From: Scytonema hofmannii PCC 7110
Lineage (GTDB): Bacteria > Cyanobacteriota > Cyanobacteriia > Cyanobacteriales > Nostocaceae
NCBI RefSeq assembly: GCF_000346485.2
Contig: NZ_KQ976354.1
Coordinates: 2,348,190 to 2,412,189, forward strand
Reading direction: 5' to 3'
Length of the DNA: 64,000 nucleotides
Below the pieces are notes generated by a model. It saw only the letters and a program-made list of their open reading frames with translations, did no database searches and was not told the DNA's origin. The position numbers were made by a program, and so were the translations under genes. Every line of letters begins with the position of its first letter. The first letter of the stretch is position 1. This document shows positions 16,041-24,562 of the stretch, piece after piece.

Positions 16041-17669
16041 TTGGGGAATTTTGTTGGTTCCATGCTTCCTGCAGATGTTTACGCTCGTTTCTTGAGGCAA
16101 GAAGGCGAAACCGTTCTCTTCATCTGTGCTACTGACGAACACGGTACACCAACTGAGATAGCAGCTTCGGAAGCAGGGCTGGATGTAGAGACTTTCTGCC
16201 AAAGAATGCACGAAGTCCAAGCAGAAATTTACAGAAATCTTGGTTTATCGTTTGATTATTTTGGTCGCAACTCCTCAGTTGAAAACCACGAGTTAACTCA
16301 GCATTTCTATCAATCTCTGAACAAAAACGGTTTGATCGAAGAACGAGAGATGAGCCTTGTCTACTCTCTTGACGACGAGCGCTTTTTGCCAGATAGATAT
16401 ATTATTGGAACTTGTCCTCACTGCGGATATCAATCAGCCAGAGGTGACCAGTGTGAAAATTGTACATCATTACTTGACCCACCTGATTTAATAGAACCGC
16501 GTTCGGCAATTTCCGGAAGCAAGCGTTTGGAAGTCCGAAAAACCAAGCATTTATTCTTAAAACTTTCTGCACTTGTGGATGAGGTAAAAGCGTGGGTTGA
16601 AGCACATCCAAATTGGTCTAATCTCACCAAATCAATTGCAATGAAGTGGTTGAATGAAGGGCTAAAAGACAGGTGTATCACCCGCGATATAGCTTGGGGA
16701 GTTCCTGTACCTCGTCCGGGATTTGAAGGAAAAGTGTTTTATGTCTGGTTTGACGCCCCCATAGGATATATTTCTGCAACCAAAGCATGGGGTATAGAAC
16801 ATAGTCAAGATTGGGAGACTTGGTGGCGCGATTCAGAAAGTACCAAGTATGTACAATTTATGGCTAAGGATAACTTGCCATTCCATACTATTATGTTTCC
16901 AGCAATGATTTTGGGTACGCGAGAAAACTGGAAACTAGCTGACCAAATTAGAGGATTTAACTGGCTGACATATTATGGTGGAAAGTTCTCCACTAGTGCA
17001 AAACGAGGGATTTTTTTAGACCAAGCACTCTCGCTTTATGAAGCGGATTATTGGCGATATAGCCTTTTGTCGATGATTCCTGAATCTGCTGATTCTGCTT
17101 TTACTTGGGAGTTATTTCAAGTTAAGGTTAATAAAGAGTTGGCTGATACATTAGGCAATTTTGTGAATCGAACTCTCAAGTTTACTGTCAATTATTTTGA
17201 TGCGACTGTTCCAGAAGATGGCTGTTTTGGTTTAAAAGAACAGGAGTTACAAAATACCTGCAAATTACTTGTCAACCAATACTGCAATTCTTTAAAGAAT
17301 ATGGAGTTTCGGAAGGCAGTAGAAGCTCTTTGTTCCTTATGGTCTGTTGGAAATCAGTATATTGATGCAGCAGCACCTTGGAAGGTGATTAAAGTAGACC
17401 GTGAAGGTGCTGCTCAAGTGGTAAGGGCTTGTCTTCATTTAATCAGAATTTACGCCCTGGTTTCTGCACCAATTATTCCCTTTACCTCGGTAAAGTTATT
17501 TGATGCACTACATTTGTCTGAGATTGACAGAATGACAAAGATTAGCGAAAGTGTAAATTTTGAAGCTTTGTCTCCAGGTCATGAAATTCATGCGATCTCA
17601 CCACTGTTTCGTAAGTTGGAGGAGGAAGAAGTTCAAGAGTTATCAGCCAGATTTGGTATGAGGGAGTGA
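16041..17669 (+). CDS. metG: Methionyl-tRNA synthetase, N-terminus disrupted by apparent frameshift
   Basis: The enzyme charges tRNA-Met with methionine. The class I fold is clear: KHLGN as the HIGH equivalent, a Cys4 zinc knuckle (CPHC and CENC), KFSTS as KMSKS (GGKFSTSAKRGIF) and an alpha-helical anticodon domain. At 542 aa it lacks the C-terminal dimerisation domain of longer enzymes. The first usable start, TTG 16041, falls inside the HIGH motif. The same frame continues upstream as KVKYLITSALPYINGIKH with no start codon, while an ATG at 15979 reads MTA one base out of phase. One missing base near 15986 would restore MTA-KVKYLITSALPYING. Either this is a pseudogene or the base was lost in sequencing. 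It looks like the MetRS type with HLGN, possibly an accessory second copy. Confidence 0.8.
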   Translation: MGNFVGSMLPADVYARFLRQEGETVLFICATDEHGTPTEIAASEAGLDVETFCQRMHEVQAEIYRNLGLSFDYFGRNSSVENHELTQHFYQSLNKNGLIEEREMSLVYSLDDERFLPDRYIIGTCPHCGYQSARGDQCENCTSLLDPPDLIEPRSAISGSKRLEVRKTKHLFLKLSALVDEVKAWVEAHPNWSNLTKSIAMKWLNEGLKDRCITRDIAWGVPVPRPGFEGKVFYVWFDAPIGYISATKAWGIEHSQDWETWWRDSESTKYVQFMAKDNLPFHTIMFPAMILGTRENWKLADQIRGFNWLTYYGGKFSTSAKRGIFLDQALSLYEADYWRYSLLSMIPESADSAFTWELFQVKVNKELADTLGNFVNRTLKFTVNYFDATVPEDGCFGLKEQELQNTCKLLVNQYCNSLKNMEFRKAVEALCSLWSVGNQYIDAAAPWKVIKVDREGAAQVVRACLHLIRIYALVSAPIIPFTSVKLFDALHLSEIDRMTKISESVNFEALSPGHEIHAISPLFRKLEEEEVQELSARFGMRE

Positions 17670-17698
17670 ACGCAATACTGCTCGGTTAAGAGAAAACG

Positions 17699-17731
17699 AG
17701 AACCCCGGTATCTTTAAGATACCGGGGTTCT
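17699..17731. terminator. Perfect 16-bp stem-loop after metG
   Basis: AGAACCCCGGTATCTT and its exact complement flank a single T, 29 nt past the metG stop and between convergent genes. No U-run follows, so it may be a bidirectional terminator or a dispersed palindrome. A related hairpin (GGTATCT and AGATACC) is at 63.94 kb. Confidence 0.55.
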
Positions 17732-17846
17732 GGCACCTCAACTATCCTTAACCGACAAGTATTGGGAGTGAACGGCTCCCTTCCATTCTTTTTCTAGAAA
17801 TACAGCATTTTCTGGCTGTTAGTGTGCTGATGGGTTTTACGCACAC

Positions 17847-18956
17847 TCAATAAAGAAGTAAAGCATTTTCACGTAAAATTGTGACAGCAATCTGCTCAGC
17901 TTCAGCAACAGAAATGTCAGAATCTGTAACTGCTTGCCATAGAACTTCTCCTAACAGTTGACGGCCCCATTTTGCACCCAAGTAATACAATTCTGGAATT
18001 GAGTGAGCATCAGAAGCATACATGAGTTTGGTAGTGGGAGCTAATTCTAATAACTGTCTGATGGCTTCCCGCATTCCAGATACGCTTAAAAAGGGTACTA
18101 CCAGACCAAAATCTAAATAAACTTGAGGATACACAGAAGCCAAATAACTAGCTTCCCGCATATAAGGATAGGAAGCATGTAGCAATACTATGGGTACGCG
18201 GCTGTACTGTGGTGACTCTAGTAAATGACGCAAATATAAGGGATTAGCCAATCGTAAATCCAAGTCGGGATCGCCATAGCCAGTATGTAATTGCACTGGG
18301 AGGCAATATTTTGCCGCTACCAATAATGCCTGTTGCAACAAAAAATCAATCAGGGGTTTATCTGTGAGTCGCACTGGTTGAGTTGGAAATTTTTGTTTGA
18401 GGTTATGAAAATGAGCCACAGCCACCTCTTCAGCTACAGGTTGAATATCCAAGCCAGTCCGATAACAGGCAATACTTTTAAAAGCAACGACCCCTGGTGG
18501 TGGCGGATCGAGTTCGCTGTTGAATCTGGCTAGGAAAGTCGTAAAATCAGGTGATTGTGGAATTAGCTGTTCTGCTAACATTTCTAGTCTCAGAATTCGT
18601 CGCACAGAAATAAAGCTTTCATGCCACGACAGAGGTAGGATAGTTTCTGGTTGTAAACCATCATCCAAATAAATCTCCTCTAGATTGGCCGCGTGAAAAT
18701 AAATCTGTGTGAGTTCTTCTAACCCTAAACTTTCTCGTCTTGCCAAAATTGCTGTTTCTTCAGCTTCACAGTTCAACAAAGCCGCAATCTCGCGCAAACT
18801 ACGCCGATAAAAAAACGTGTAGCGGGCATGGTAGTTGATAATTTCTGGATGATAGCTTTCAGTAAAAGCAGATGCATAAGGATATTGGGCAGCTGCTTCT
18901 GGTTTTAATATGTTGTGGGCGTGTTGGTCAATTAAAGGAATATCAGCTAAATTCAT
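17847..18956 (-). CDS. Amidohydrolase, FluG/NodGS N-terminal-half type
   Basis: 369 aa of the amidohydrolase-2 superfamily. Metal and catalytic motifs are IDQHAHN (residues 9-15), QLHTGYGDPD (about 222), LLHASYPY (about 258) and YASDAHSIPELYYLG (about 314). Fungal FluG and plant NodGS fuse this kind of amidohydrolase N-terminally to a type I glutamine synthetase-like domain. Here the gene lies 15 nt downstream of exactly such a synthetase gene, so the pair is the split version. Activity is unknown; hydrolysis of a gamma-glutamyl or related amide is a guess. Confidence 0.85.
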   Translation of the reverse strand: MNLADIPLIDQHAHNILKPEAAAQYPYASAFTESYHPEIINYHARYTFFYRRSLREIAALLNCEAEETAILARRESLGLEELTQIYFHAANLEEIYLDDGLQPETILPLSWHESFISVRRILRLEMLAEQLIPQSPDFTTFLARFNSELDPPPPGVVAFKSIACYRTGLDIQPVAEEVAVAHFHNLKQKFPTQPVRLTDKPLIDFLLQQALLVAAKYCLPVQLHTGYGDPDLDLRLANPLYLRHLLESPQYSRVPIVLLHASYPYMREASYLASVYPQVYLDFGLVVPFLSVSGMREAIRQLLELAPTTKLMYASDAHSIPELYYLGAKWGRQLLGEVLWQAVTDSDISVAEAEQIAVTILRENALLLY

Positions 18957-18971
18957 GGAAGTTAAATATCG

Positions 18972-20321
18972 TTAATATTTCTCTAATAATGTGTTGACTT
19001 CTGTTTTTAATTCCCAATCTTTCATAGCTTGCCACTCTGCTTGACGCACTGCTAAGAAAGCTTGCGCTAATTGGGGATTTAAAGCTGTTAATAGGATATC
19101 GTTTTGCTGGAGGTGAGCGATCGCTTGCCCTAGATTATCTGGTAATGAATCTATTCCATGAGAATGACGTTCTTCCAATGATAAATATCCGGGGTCTTGA
19201 TTCACAGGGTTTCCAGGTGTCAGACGACGCTGCACGCCATCAAGTCCGGCGGCAATGACTGCACCTAATGCTAAGTAAGGATTAGCTGAGGCATCCACAG
19301 TCTTCAATTCCAAGTGGCTGGGACAGTTCAAGCTAGGGTCACTGGGAACTCTCACAGATGCTTCCCGATTATCTAATCCCCAACAGCGAAAAGCACCACT
19401 CCAACTATGAGGACGAATGCGACGATAAGAATTAGTACTTGGAGTCGTTAGTGCCATCAGTGCTGGAAGATGGTGCAGGATGCCAGCGATAAATTGTAAT
19501 GCTATCGGAGATAGACCACAGATACCTTGGGGATCGCCTAAGAGGTTTTTTTCATCACGCCAAAGGCTAAAATGGATGTGACAACCACTACCCGCCGCAT
19601 CGCTGAAGATTTTGGGTAAGAAGGAAGCGGTGAGGTTGTGGCGGTAGGCGATCGCTTTGACAGTTTCTCGAAAAGCAATCTGCCAATCACCTGCTTGCAA
19701 AGCATCGGTGTAGCGCATGGAAATTTCATGCTGACCGGGGCCAGATTCTGGATAATACTGTTCTACAGGTATACCTTGGGCTATGAGTGCATCAGCGATC
19801 GCATTAATGACTTCATGGTTGAGATCCATTGCCTGAGTTGAGGCGAACACTGTGGAATCAGCAGGAATAATACCATCAGGTGTTTGCCGCACCAAGTAAA
19901 ACTCATTTTCAAAAGCTGCCCGCACTTCCAAACCTTGAGATTTGGCTGCGGCAATCATCCGCTTTAAGAAATTTCGCGGGCATAACGCCCAAGCAGAACC
20001 ATTGAGTACCATGTTGCCCATAGCACGAGCATGACCGGGGGCATAAGGCAAGGGTTTCAGGCTAGACCAATCTGGTACTAGGCGAATTTCACCGACTGGA
20101 CCTAAATCAGTTTCTGGGACAACTGCATCATACATCACAGGAACTCCCTGTTGACCTACGGAAATCCCCACCCCATGCTCAAAGTAGTGAGATAGCATAT
20201 CTATATGTACGGCTTTGCCACGGATAATGTTGGCATTATCACACCAAAGAAATCGCACGAATTTAACCCTAGTTTCTTCAAGAAACTTACGTGTTTCTTG
20301 AAAATTATTTTTTTCAACCAT
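18972..20321 (-). CDS. Glutamine synthetase-like ligase (FluG/NodGS C-terminal-half type)
   Basis: 449 aa of the glutamine synthetase superfamily. The N-terminal beta-grasp region is followed by the catalytic barrel with RAAFENEFYLVR (metal Glu), GPGQHEISMRYTDAL, GSGCHIHFSLW (ATP/metal His) and NSYRRIRPHSWSGAF with DNREASVRVP near the C-terminus (substrate Arg). It lacks the adenylylation loop of true GlnA and diverges like gamma-glutamyl-polyamine or FluG ligases, so the amine substrate is probably not ammonia. It is the first gene of a two-gene operon with the amidohydrolase. The speY-like gene 8.8 kb away makes a polyamine substrate worth considering, but nothing in the sequence proves it. 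Confidence 0.85.
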   Translation of the reverse strand: MVEKNNFQETRKFLEETRVKFVRFLWCDNANIIRGKAVHIDMLSHYFEHGVGISVGQQGVPVMYDAVVPETDLGPVGEIRLVPDWSSLKPLPYAPGHARAMGNMVLNGSAWALCPRNFLKRMIAAAKSQGLEVRAAFENEFYLVRQTPDGIIPADSTVFASTQAMDLNHEVINAIADALIAQGIPVEQYYPESGPGQHEISMRYTDALQAGDWQIAFRETVKAIAYRHNLTASFLPKIFSDAAGSGCHIHFSLWRDEKNLLGDPQGICGLSPIALQFIAGILHHLPALMALTTPSTNSYRRIRPHSWSGAFRCWGLDNREASVRVPSDPSLNCPSHLELKTVDASANPYLALGAVIAAGLDGVQRRLTPGNPVNQDPGYLSLEERHSHGIDSLPDNLGQAIAHLQQNDILLTALNPQLAQAFLAVRQAEWQAMKDWELKTEVNTLLEKY

Positions 20322-20790
20322 TACTATTTGGCAAGTTTTTTAACGCATCATCTATGACCACCTCAGCATTAATTATGAATTTTTTCAAGAAATAGCAATT
20401 AATTTATATTTTTGGGCGTGCTAAGGATGAACTACTTCGTATTTCGCTTGCCTAACAGCTATGATTGCAAAAAATAAATTCTCCCCGGAATGTGGGATGG
20501 GCGTCCTCGCCCGTCTTTTATTAATGGCGGGCAAGATGCCCGCACCACAAGAAATTTTGGGACATTTTTTTATTTGAAAGTCCCTAATTCCAAGGATATT
20601 TCCCACCACTGATGAAAATTGTGTAAAATCTTTAGCTTAAATCCTGACAATGGATCTCTAAGTATGTTAGGCTTGGCTTATCTTCTGCACAATTTTGCTC
20701 GATTACTTTTTTCTTTTTCTAAATTACCGGAAAGCTTGCCATACATGCTGTTGCTATTGTAAGGCAAGCATCCTCATGGGAGATTAAATT
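20322..20790. other. Intergenic region with GGGCGTCC palindromic element
   Basis: At 20490-20587 lie GGATGGGCGTCCTCGCCCGTC, then GGCGGGCAAGATGCCCGC, then CCACAAGAAATTTTGGGACA and AAAGTCCCTA. This is the reverse of part of the element at 63781-63921, with the left terminus lost. Promoters for the glutamine synthetase-like operon (leftward) and the exported protein (rightward) must lie here but are not obvious. Confidence 0.6.
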
Positions 20791-21183
20791 ATGAAATGCT
20801 CACTACCAGCCTTACTTGTTATCATGAGTGCGATCGCTATGGCTCATCCTGTCTACGCGAATGAAGAGAATGTTTCGACCCCTACAATAAATCCAGGTCA
20901 AGCTTCTCTTCTGATTGTCAAGCCAGCCTCCATAGAAAACCAGATAGGTAATACGCGAATTAACAATCGAGGATCGTTCTCTAGTTCTATTGGGTTGGTG
21001 CGTGAAAAAAAATGTAAAGATATTGCTCCACTAGACTTTCTTAAAGATCCTGCGGCTAATCTCAAGCTCTGTTCTAAACTAGAACAGCCGCAAAACGAAG
21101 AATCTAAACCTGCTGAAGCAGCTAATTACTATAAAGTGCCTCCCCTTGAATCCGGTATTCGCTTACCACTCTCCAAGTTTTAA
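20791..21183 (+). CDS. Small exported protein of unknown function
   Basis: 130 aa with a good Sec signal peptide: MKC, a hydrophobic core (LPALLVIMSAIAMA) and an AHPVYA cleavage site after residue 23. The mature part is polar with two or three cysteines (KKCKDIAPL, LKLCSKLEQ) that could form a disulphide in the periplasm. I recognise no family. The ATG follows GGGAGATTAAATT, an acceptable ribosome site. The stop is followed at once by a heptamer array and the convergent sensor gene. Confidence 0.6.
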   Translation: MKCSLPALLVIMSAIAMAHPVYANEENVSTPTINPGQASLLIVKPASIENQIGNTRINNRGSFSSSIGLVREKKCKDIAPLDFLKDPAANLKLCSKLEQPQNEESKPAEAANYYKVPPLESGIRLPLSKF

Positions 21184-21187
21184 GCAT

Positions 21188-21216
21188 TGGTCACTGGTCA
21201 CTGGTCACTGGTCACT
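21188..21216. repeat. TGGTCAC heptamer array, four units
   Basis: Four perfect TGGTCAC units. The last one contains the stop codon (TCA on this strand) of the leftward sensor gene. The same heptamer occurs at 26.6, 47.7, 48.7 and 53.7 kb. Confidence 0.85.
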
Positions 21217-24200
21217 GTTTATATGCTCGTAATGTGACTGTAAATTGTGAACCTTCATTGGGGGAACTGTCAAATTTTAAAATTCCGCCCAAAGCCTCGA
21301 CTTGGAGTTTAGTCAACCATAAACCCAAACCTATGTTTCCGCGATCGCTTTTGGTTGTAAACCCAAGTTGAAAAATCTCGTTGAACTTATCTGGTGCGAT
21401 CCCCAAGCCCGTATCAGAAACTTTGACTTCCACCCAAAATTTGCCCTCTAATTCTACAGTTGTGGCATTGAGAGATAATGTGCCACCATTTGGCATTGCA
21501 TCCAGAGCATTTTGTATGAGGTGGTAAAAAATACTCAGCAATTGCTGTTCGCCACCTAACACTTTGGGCAAGTCAATTGGAACATTAATAGATAGCTTGA
21601 CTTCATGGAGTTGTGGAATTTCACTTAGAGCCATATCTACTATCTTATGAAGATCGAGAGGTTGAGGTTTCTCCTCTTGAGCGATCTTGAGACCTTTTAA
21701 AGTTTGGCTCATTTGGTCTACAAAACTTAGAGCAGTATTTCCTCTATTTTTGCTTGCTTCAACATTGTTTTCATTTAAACCGCTAACAATCTCTCGTAAC
21801 AATCCTTCGACGGTGCTAATGCCAGTATTCATTTTGTTGAGAACTTTGCCAGAGACATTTCCAACGCTAGTTAATACTTCCTTTATACCCTTTTGCTCTT
21901 TTTTTTCTGCATTCTGTGCATTCTGAATCGCAATAACCGCCAAACCAGCCAGGAATTCCAGCCTCCCCAAGTCTTTTTGTTTAAATTTTGCTTTTTGACG
22001 ACTTTCTACATTCAGCACGCCAAGTGTCTGGCAATCTTTATCTAAAAGAGGTACGCAAAGTTCAGAACGGCTGTCAGCAAAATAGCATATGTAGCGTTCA
22101 TCTATTTCAACATCATTTACTAATGCTGCCTTGCGATGCATTGCTACCCAACCACTAACTCCTTCGCCCATTTTAATATTCAAGAGTGCATTTTCAATTT
22201 GCTTATGAGCAGGATATCTAGCTTTGGCAACAAGGTCTTGAGTTGTGGGTTCAACGATGCTAATCACTCCTATATCGGCACCTGTATTTTGTACTGCTTT
22301 TTGCACAATTAATTCCTGCAGTTGCTCCCAATCTAAAGTTGTTATGATTTCTCGCTCAATACTATCTAATGTTTGCAACCAACGTTGATTTTTGATAGAG
22401 CTTGCTGCAGAAGACGCAATGGAGCTAATAATTTGTTTTTCTTCATTTAAAAAAATGTGAGAGCGTCGGTAGTTAATGAACATAACTCCAACAACATCTT
22501 TATCGACTCTCAACAAAATACCCGCGACCGATTGTATTTTTTCTCTTTGAGTAAAAAGTGAATTTTTAAAAATAGGTTCTTGAGAAATATTTGAAACATA
22601 AATATTTGTTTCATGTTGAATCAGTAAAAAAGGCACACTTTGTTCGGGAACTTCCGATTCCATTGCATCTTCTTGAATCAACCTCCCCGCAAGGCTAGGT
22701 GGAGAGAGAAATTGTTTTTCCGTCTGAATATATTCGTAAATAACAACTAAATCTGCTGCCAGTACATTCAGGGTATACCAAGCAATATGACTTAGCAAAT
22801 CATTTTCTATTTGACTGAGAGATTGCGTCACACATTGAAGAGTGGCTAACTGTCGCGCTTCTTCACGCATTTTTTGATGTATTGTAATGTGCCAAATCGC
22901 ATCAACAGCTTTGTTAGCAAAATACTCTCCCTGACGGCTGAGTTCCTCAATAAATTGATGTTCATAGCGGAAATGAACATACAAAACTCCTACAGGAATC
23001 AGATGCTGTTCCCGTTCTACGCTACTCCCTTGCTTGGTAGGAGTTGCAATTATCCGTGGTATGACCTTGTATTTATCATTGATAAGTAATGGAAAAGCGG
23101 CGTAAGTCTTTGTTCCTCTTTCAAGCGCAACTGGGCTAAAATCTACTTCTGAGTTTTTATGAACAGAAGATAAGTATGTGACGTACTGAAGCTTTCCTTC
23201 AAAAATACTTCGCCATCCAACCCCATATTTACGAGGAGAAAAGCGTTTTAAGGGAATATTACCGGGATCGCCAGCCAACACTTCGTAGATGTAACGTTCT
23301 TCCTGTGGTTCCCATAAGAAATGCAATGTGGCTAAGTCAGCATGAAAAATGCGTTTTGCATTTTCAGCAATAATTTTTAATACGTAACGTAAACTACCAC
23401 GACGAATATCTAATGCTCGTCGTGCAATCAACTTGGCAAGATGTGTTGCTTGTTCGTATGTAATTGGTCTGCTAGTGTTTTCATAACCAGCTTCGACTGT
23501 ACCGATAACCACAGGTGGGAAACCACCGGGTAATGGCTGCATCCGGATAACTCTATTATTGCCTTCTCCCTGGACTGGACTGGGAATAAAATTTTTATCC
23601 CATTCATAATTTTCAAACCAATTTTCAATTTCCTTTCCTTGCTCATCATGAACTAAGAAAATAGGTGAAAAAATCCGATTGAGTTGGTCATGTTGAAAGT
23701 TTTCATAAATCCAGCGATCGAATCGCCTATCCCATCCAGAGATGATTTCAGTGTGACAAGTATCAACAATATCTGCTTGAATATCTCTGATATCTTTGTC
23801 GGCATTAAGATAATGTCTTGCCTGATCGACCCATCTTCCTGCAATACCAATTCCGTATACTGCCTCAATTGTATTTTGTTCGGGTATAACTAATGATATG
23901 CTAACAAAGTCAAAACTTAGTAATTCTTGAATTTCCTTACAAACATCATCTAGAATCGTTTCCTGACCAAATAAATCTGCAATTGCTTGTGTTATTTCTT
24001 TGTCCGCTTCTAAAAAAGGATCGAAAGCCTTTTCTTTTATTGTAATGACAGAATCGGTGACTAAATGAGAAGGATTTTTCAGCTTAGTGTCTTTAAGGTT
24101 TGCATCCCTAAAATTGGCACCGCTCAAATCGGTATTGGTCAAATCAACACTTTTTAAATTAGCCCCATTTAGATTAGCTTGATAGAGAATAGCATTATTT

Positions 24201-24535
24201 AAATTAACACCAACAAGATGAGCATCACTGAGATTAGCACCACTCAGATCTGCATGGCTTAAATTTGCATTTCTTAGATTAGCGCCACTTAAGTTGGCAC
24301 CTTTTAAGTTAGCACCACTTAGATTCGTACTTCTTAAGTTGGTATCGCTTAAGTTAGCAAAACTTAGATTTGCCTGACTCAAATTATCTTCGCTTAAGTC
24401 TTCGCCACTTAAGTCAATACCTTCAAAATCTTTATGCAGGTTGAGACCAGCAATTTGCACTAATTCAGAAAATTGATTTGTTTCTGTTTGGGCTAAATCT
24501 TGCAACAAATCTGGCAAAGATGGTTCCTTATTCAT
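21212..24535 (-). CDS. Pentapeptide-repeat, multi-GAF, HATPase sensor protein lacking an H-box histidine
   Basis: 1107 aa, apparently soluble. Residues about 1-37 form a short helical module (LPDLLQDLAQTETNQFSELVQ). Residues 38-150 are pentapeptide repeats (A(N/D)LSG type), a right-handed beta-helix. Then come two or three GAF or GAF-like regions (about 180-380, 390-560, 575-715) and a clearer GAF at about 725-870 (GADIGVISIVEP to SRSELCVPLLD). The C-terminus is a complete HATPase_c domain (N box LIQNALDAMP; G boxes DTGLGI and GLGLWL). The preceding dimerisation region (VSGKVLNKMNTGISTVEGLL) has no histidine where a kinase would have its phospho-acceptor. The gene follows a CHAT protease gene by 27 nt, so the two probably work together: a sensor controlling, or controlled by, the protease. 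Confidence 0.85.
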   Translation of the reverse strand: MNKEPSLPDLLQDLAQTETNQFSELVQIAGLNLHKDFEGIDLSGEDLSEDNLSQANLSFANLSDTNLRSTNLSGANLKGANLSGANLRNANLSHADLSGANLSDAHLVGVNLNNAILYQANLNGANLKSVDLTNTDLSGANFRDANLKDTKLKNPSHLVTDSVITIKEKAFDPFLEADKEITQAIADLFGQETILDDVCKEIQELLSFDFVSISLVIPEQNTIEAVYGIGIAGRWVDQARHYLNADKDIRDIQADIVDTCHTEIISGWDRRFDRWIYENFQHDQLNRIFSPIFLVHDEQGKEIENWFENYEWDKNFIPSPVQGEGNNRVIRMQPLPGGFPPVVIGTVEAGYENTSRPITYEQATHLAKLIARRALDIRRGSLRYVLKIIAENAKRIFHADLATLHFLWEPQEERYIYEVLAGDPGNIPLKRFSPRKYGVGWRSIFEGKLQYVTYLSSVHKNSEVDFSPVALERGTKTYAAFPLLINDKYKVIPRIIATPTKQGSSVEREQHLIPVGVLYVHFRYEHQFIEELSRQGEYFANKAVDAIWHITIHQKMREEARQLATLQCVTQSLSQIENDLLSHIAWYTLNVLAADLVVIYEYIQTEKQFLSPPSLAGRLIQEDAMESEVPEQSVPFLLIQHETNIYVSNISQEPIFKNSLFTQREKIQSVAGILLRVDKDVVGVMFINYRRSHIFLNEEKQIISSIASSAASSIKNQRWLQTLDSIEREIITTLDWEQLQELIVQKAVQNTGADIGVISIVEPTTQDLVAKARYPAHKQIENALLNIKMGEGVSGWVAMHRKAALVNDVEIDERYICYFADSRSELCVPLLDKDCQTLGVLNVESRQKAKFKQKDLGRLEFLAGLAVIAIQNAQNAEKKEQKGIKEVLTSVGNVSGKVLNKMNTGISTVEGLLREIVSGLNENNVEASKNRGNTALSFVDQMSQTLKGLKIAQEEKPQPLDLHKIVDMALSEIPQLHEVKLSINVPIDLPKVLGGEQQLLSIFYHLIQNALDAMPNGGTLSLNATTVELEGKFWVEVKVSDTGLGIAPDKFNEIFQLGFTTKSDRGNIGLGLWLTKLQVEALGGILKFDSSPNEGSQFTVTLRAYKQ

Positions 24536-24562
24536 AGAATTCCTTTTCTAGCCGTAGGTTGC

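Noticed and set aside
16041..16043. TTG 16041 as the true metG start
   Set aside because: It would remove the conserved PYINGIKH part of the HIGH motif, which is encoded in frame just upstream.
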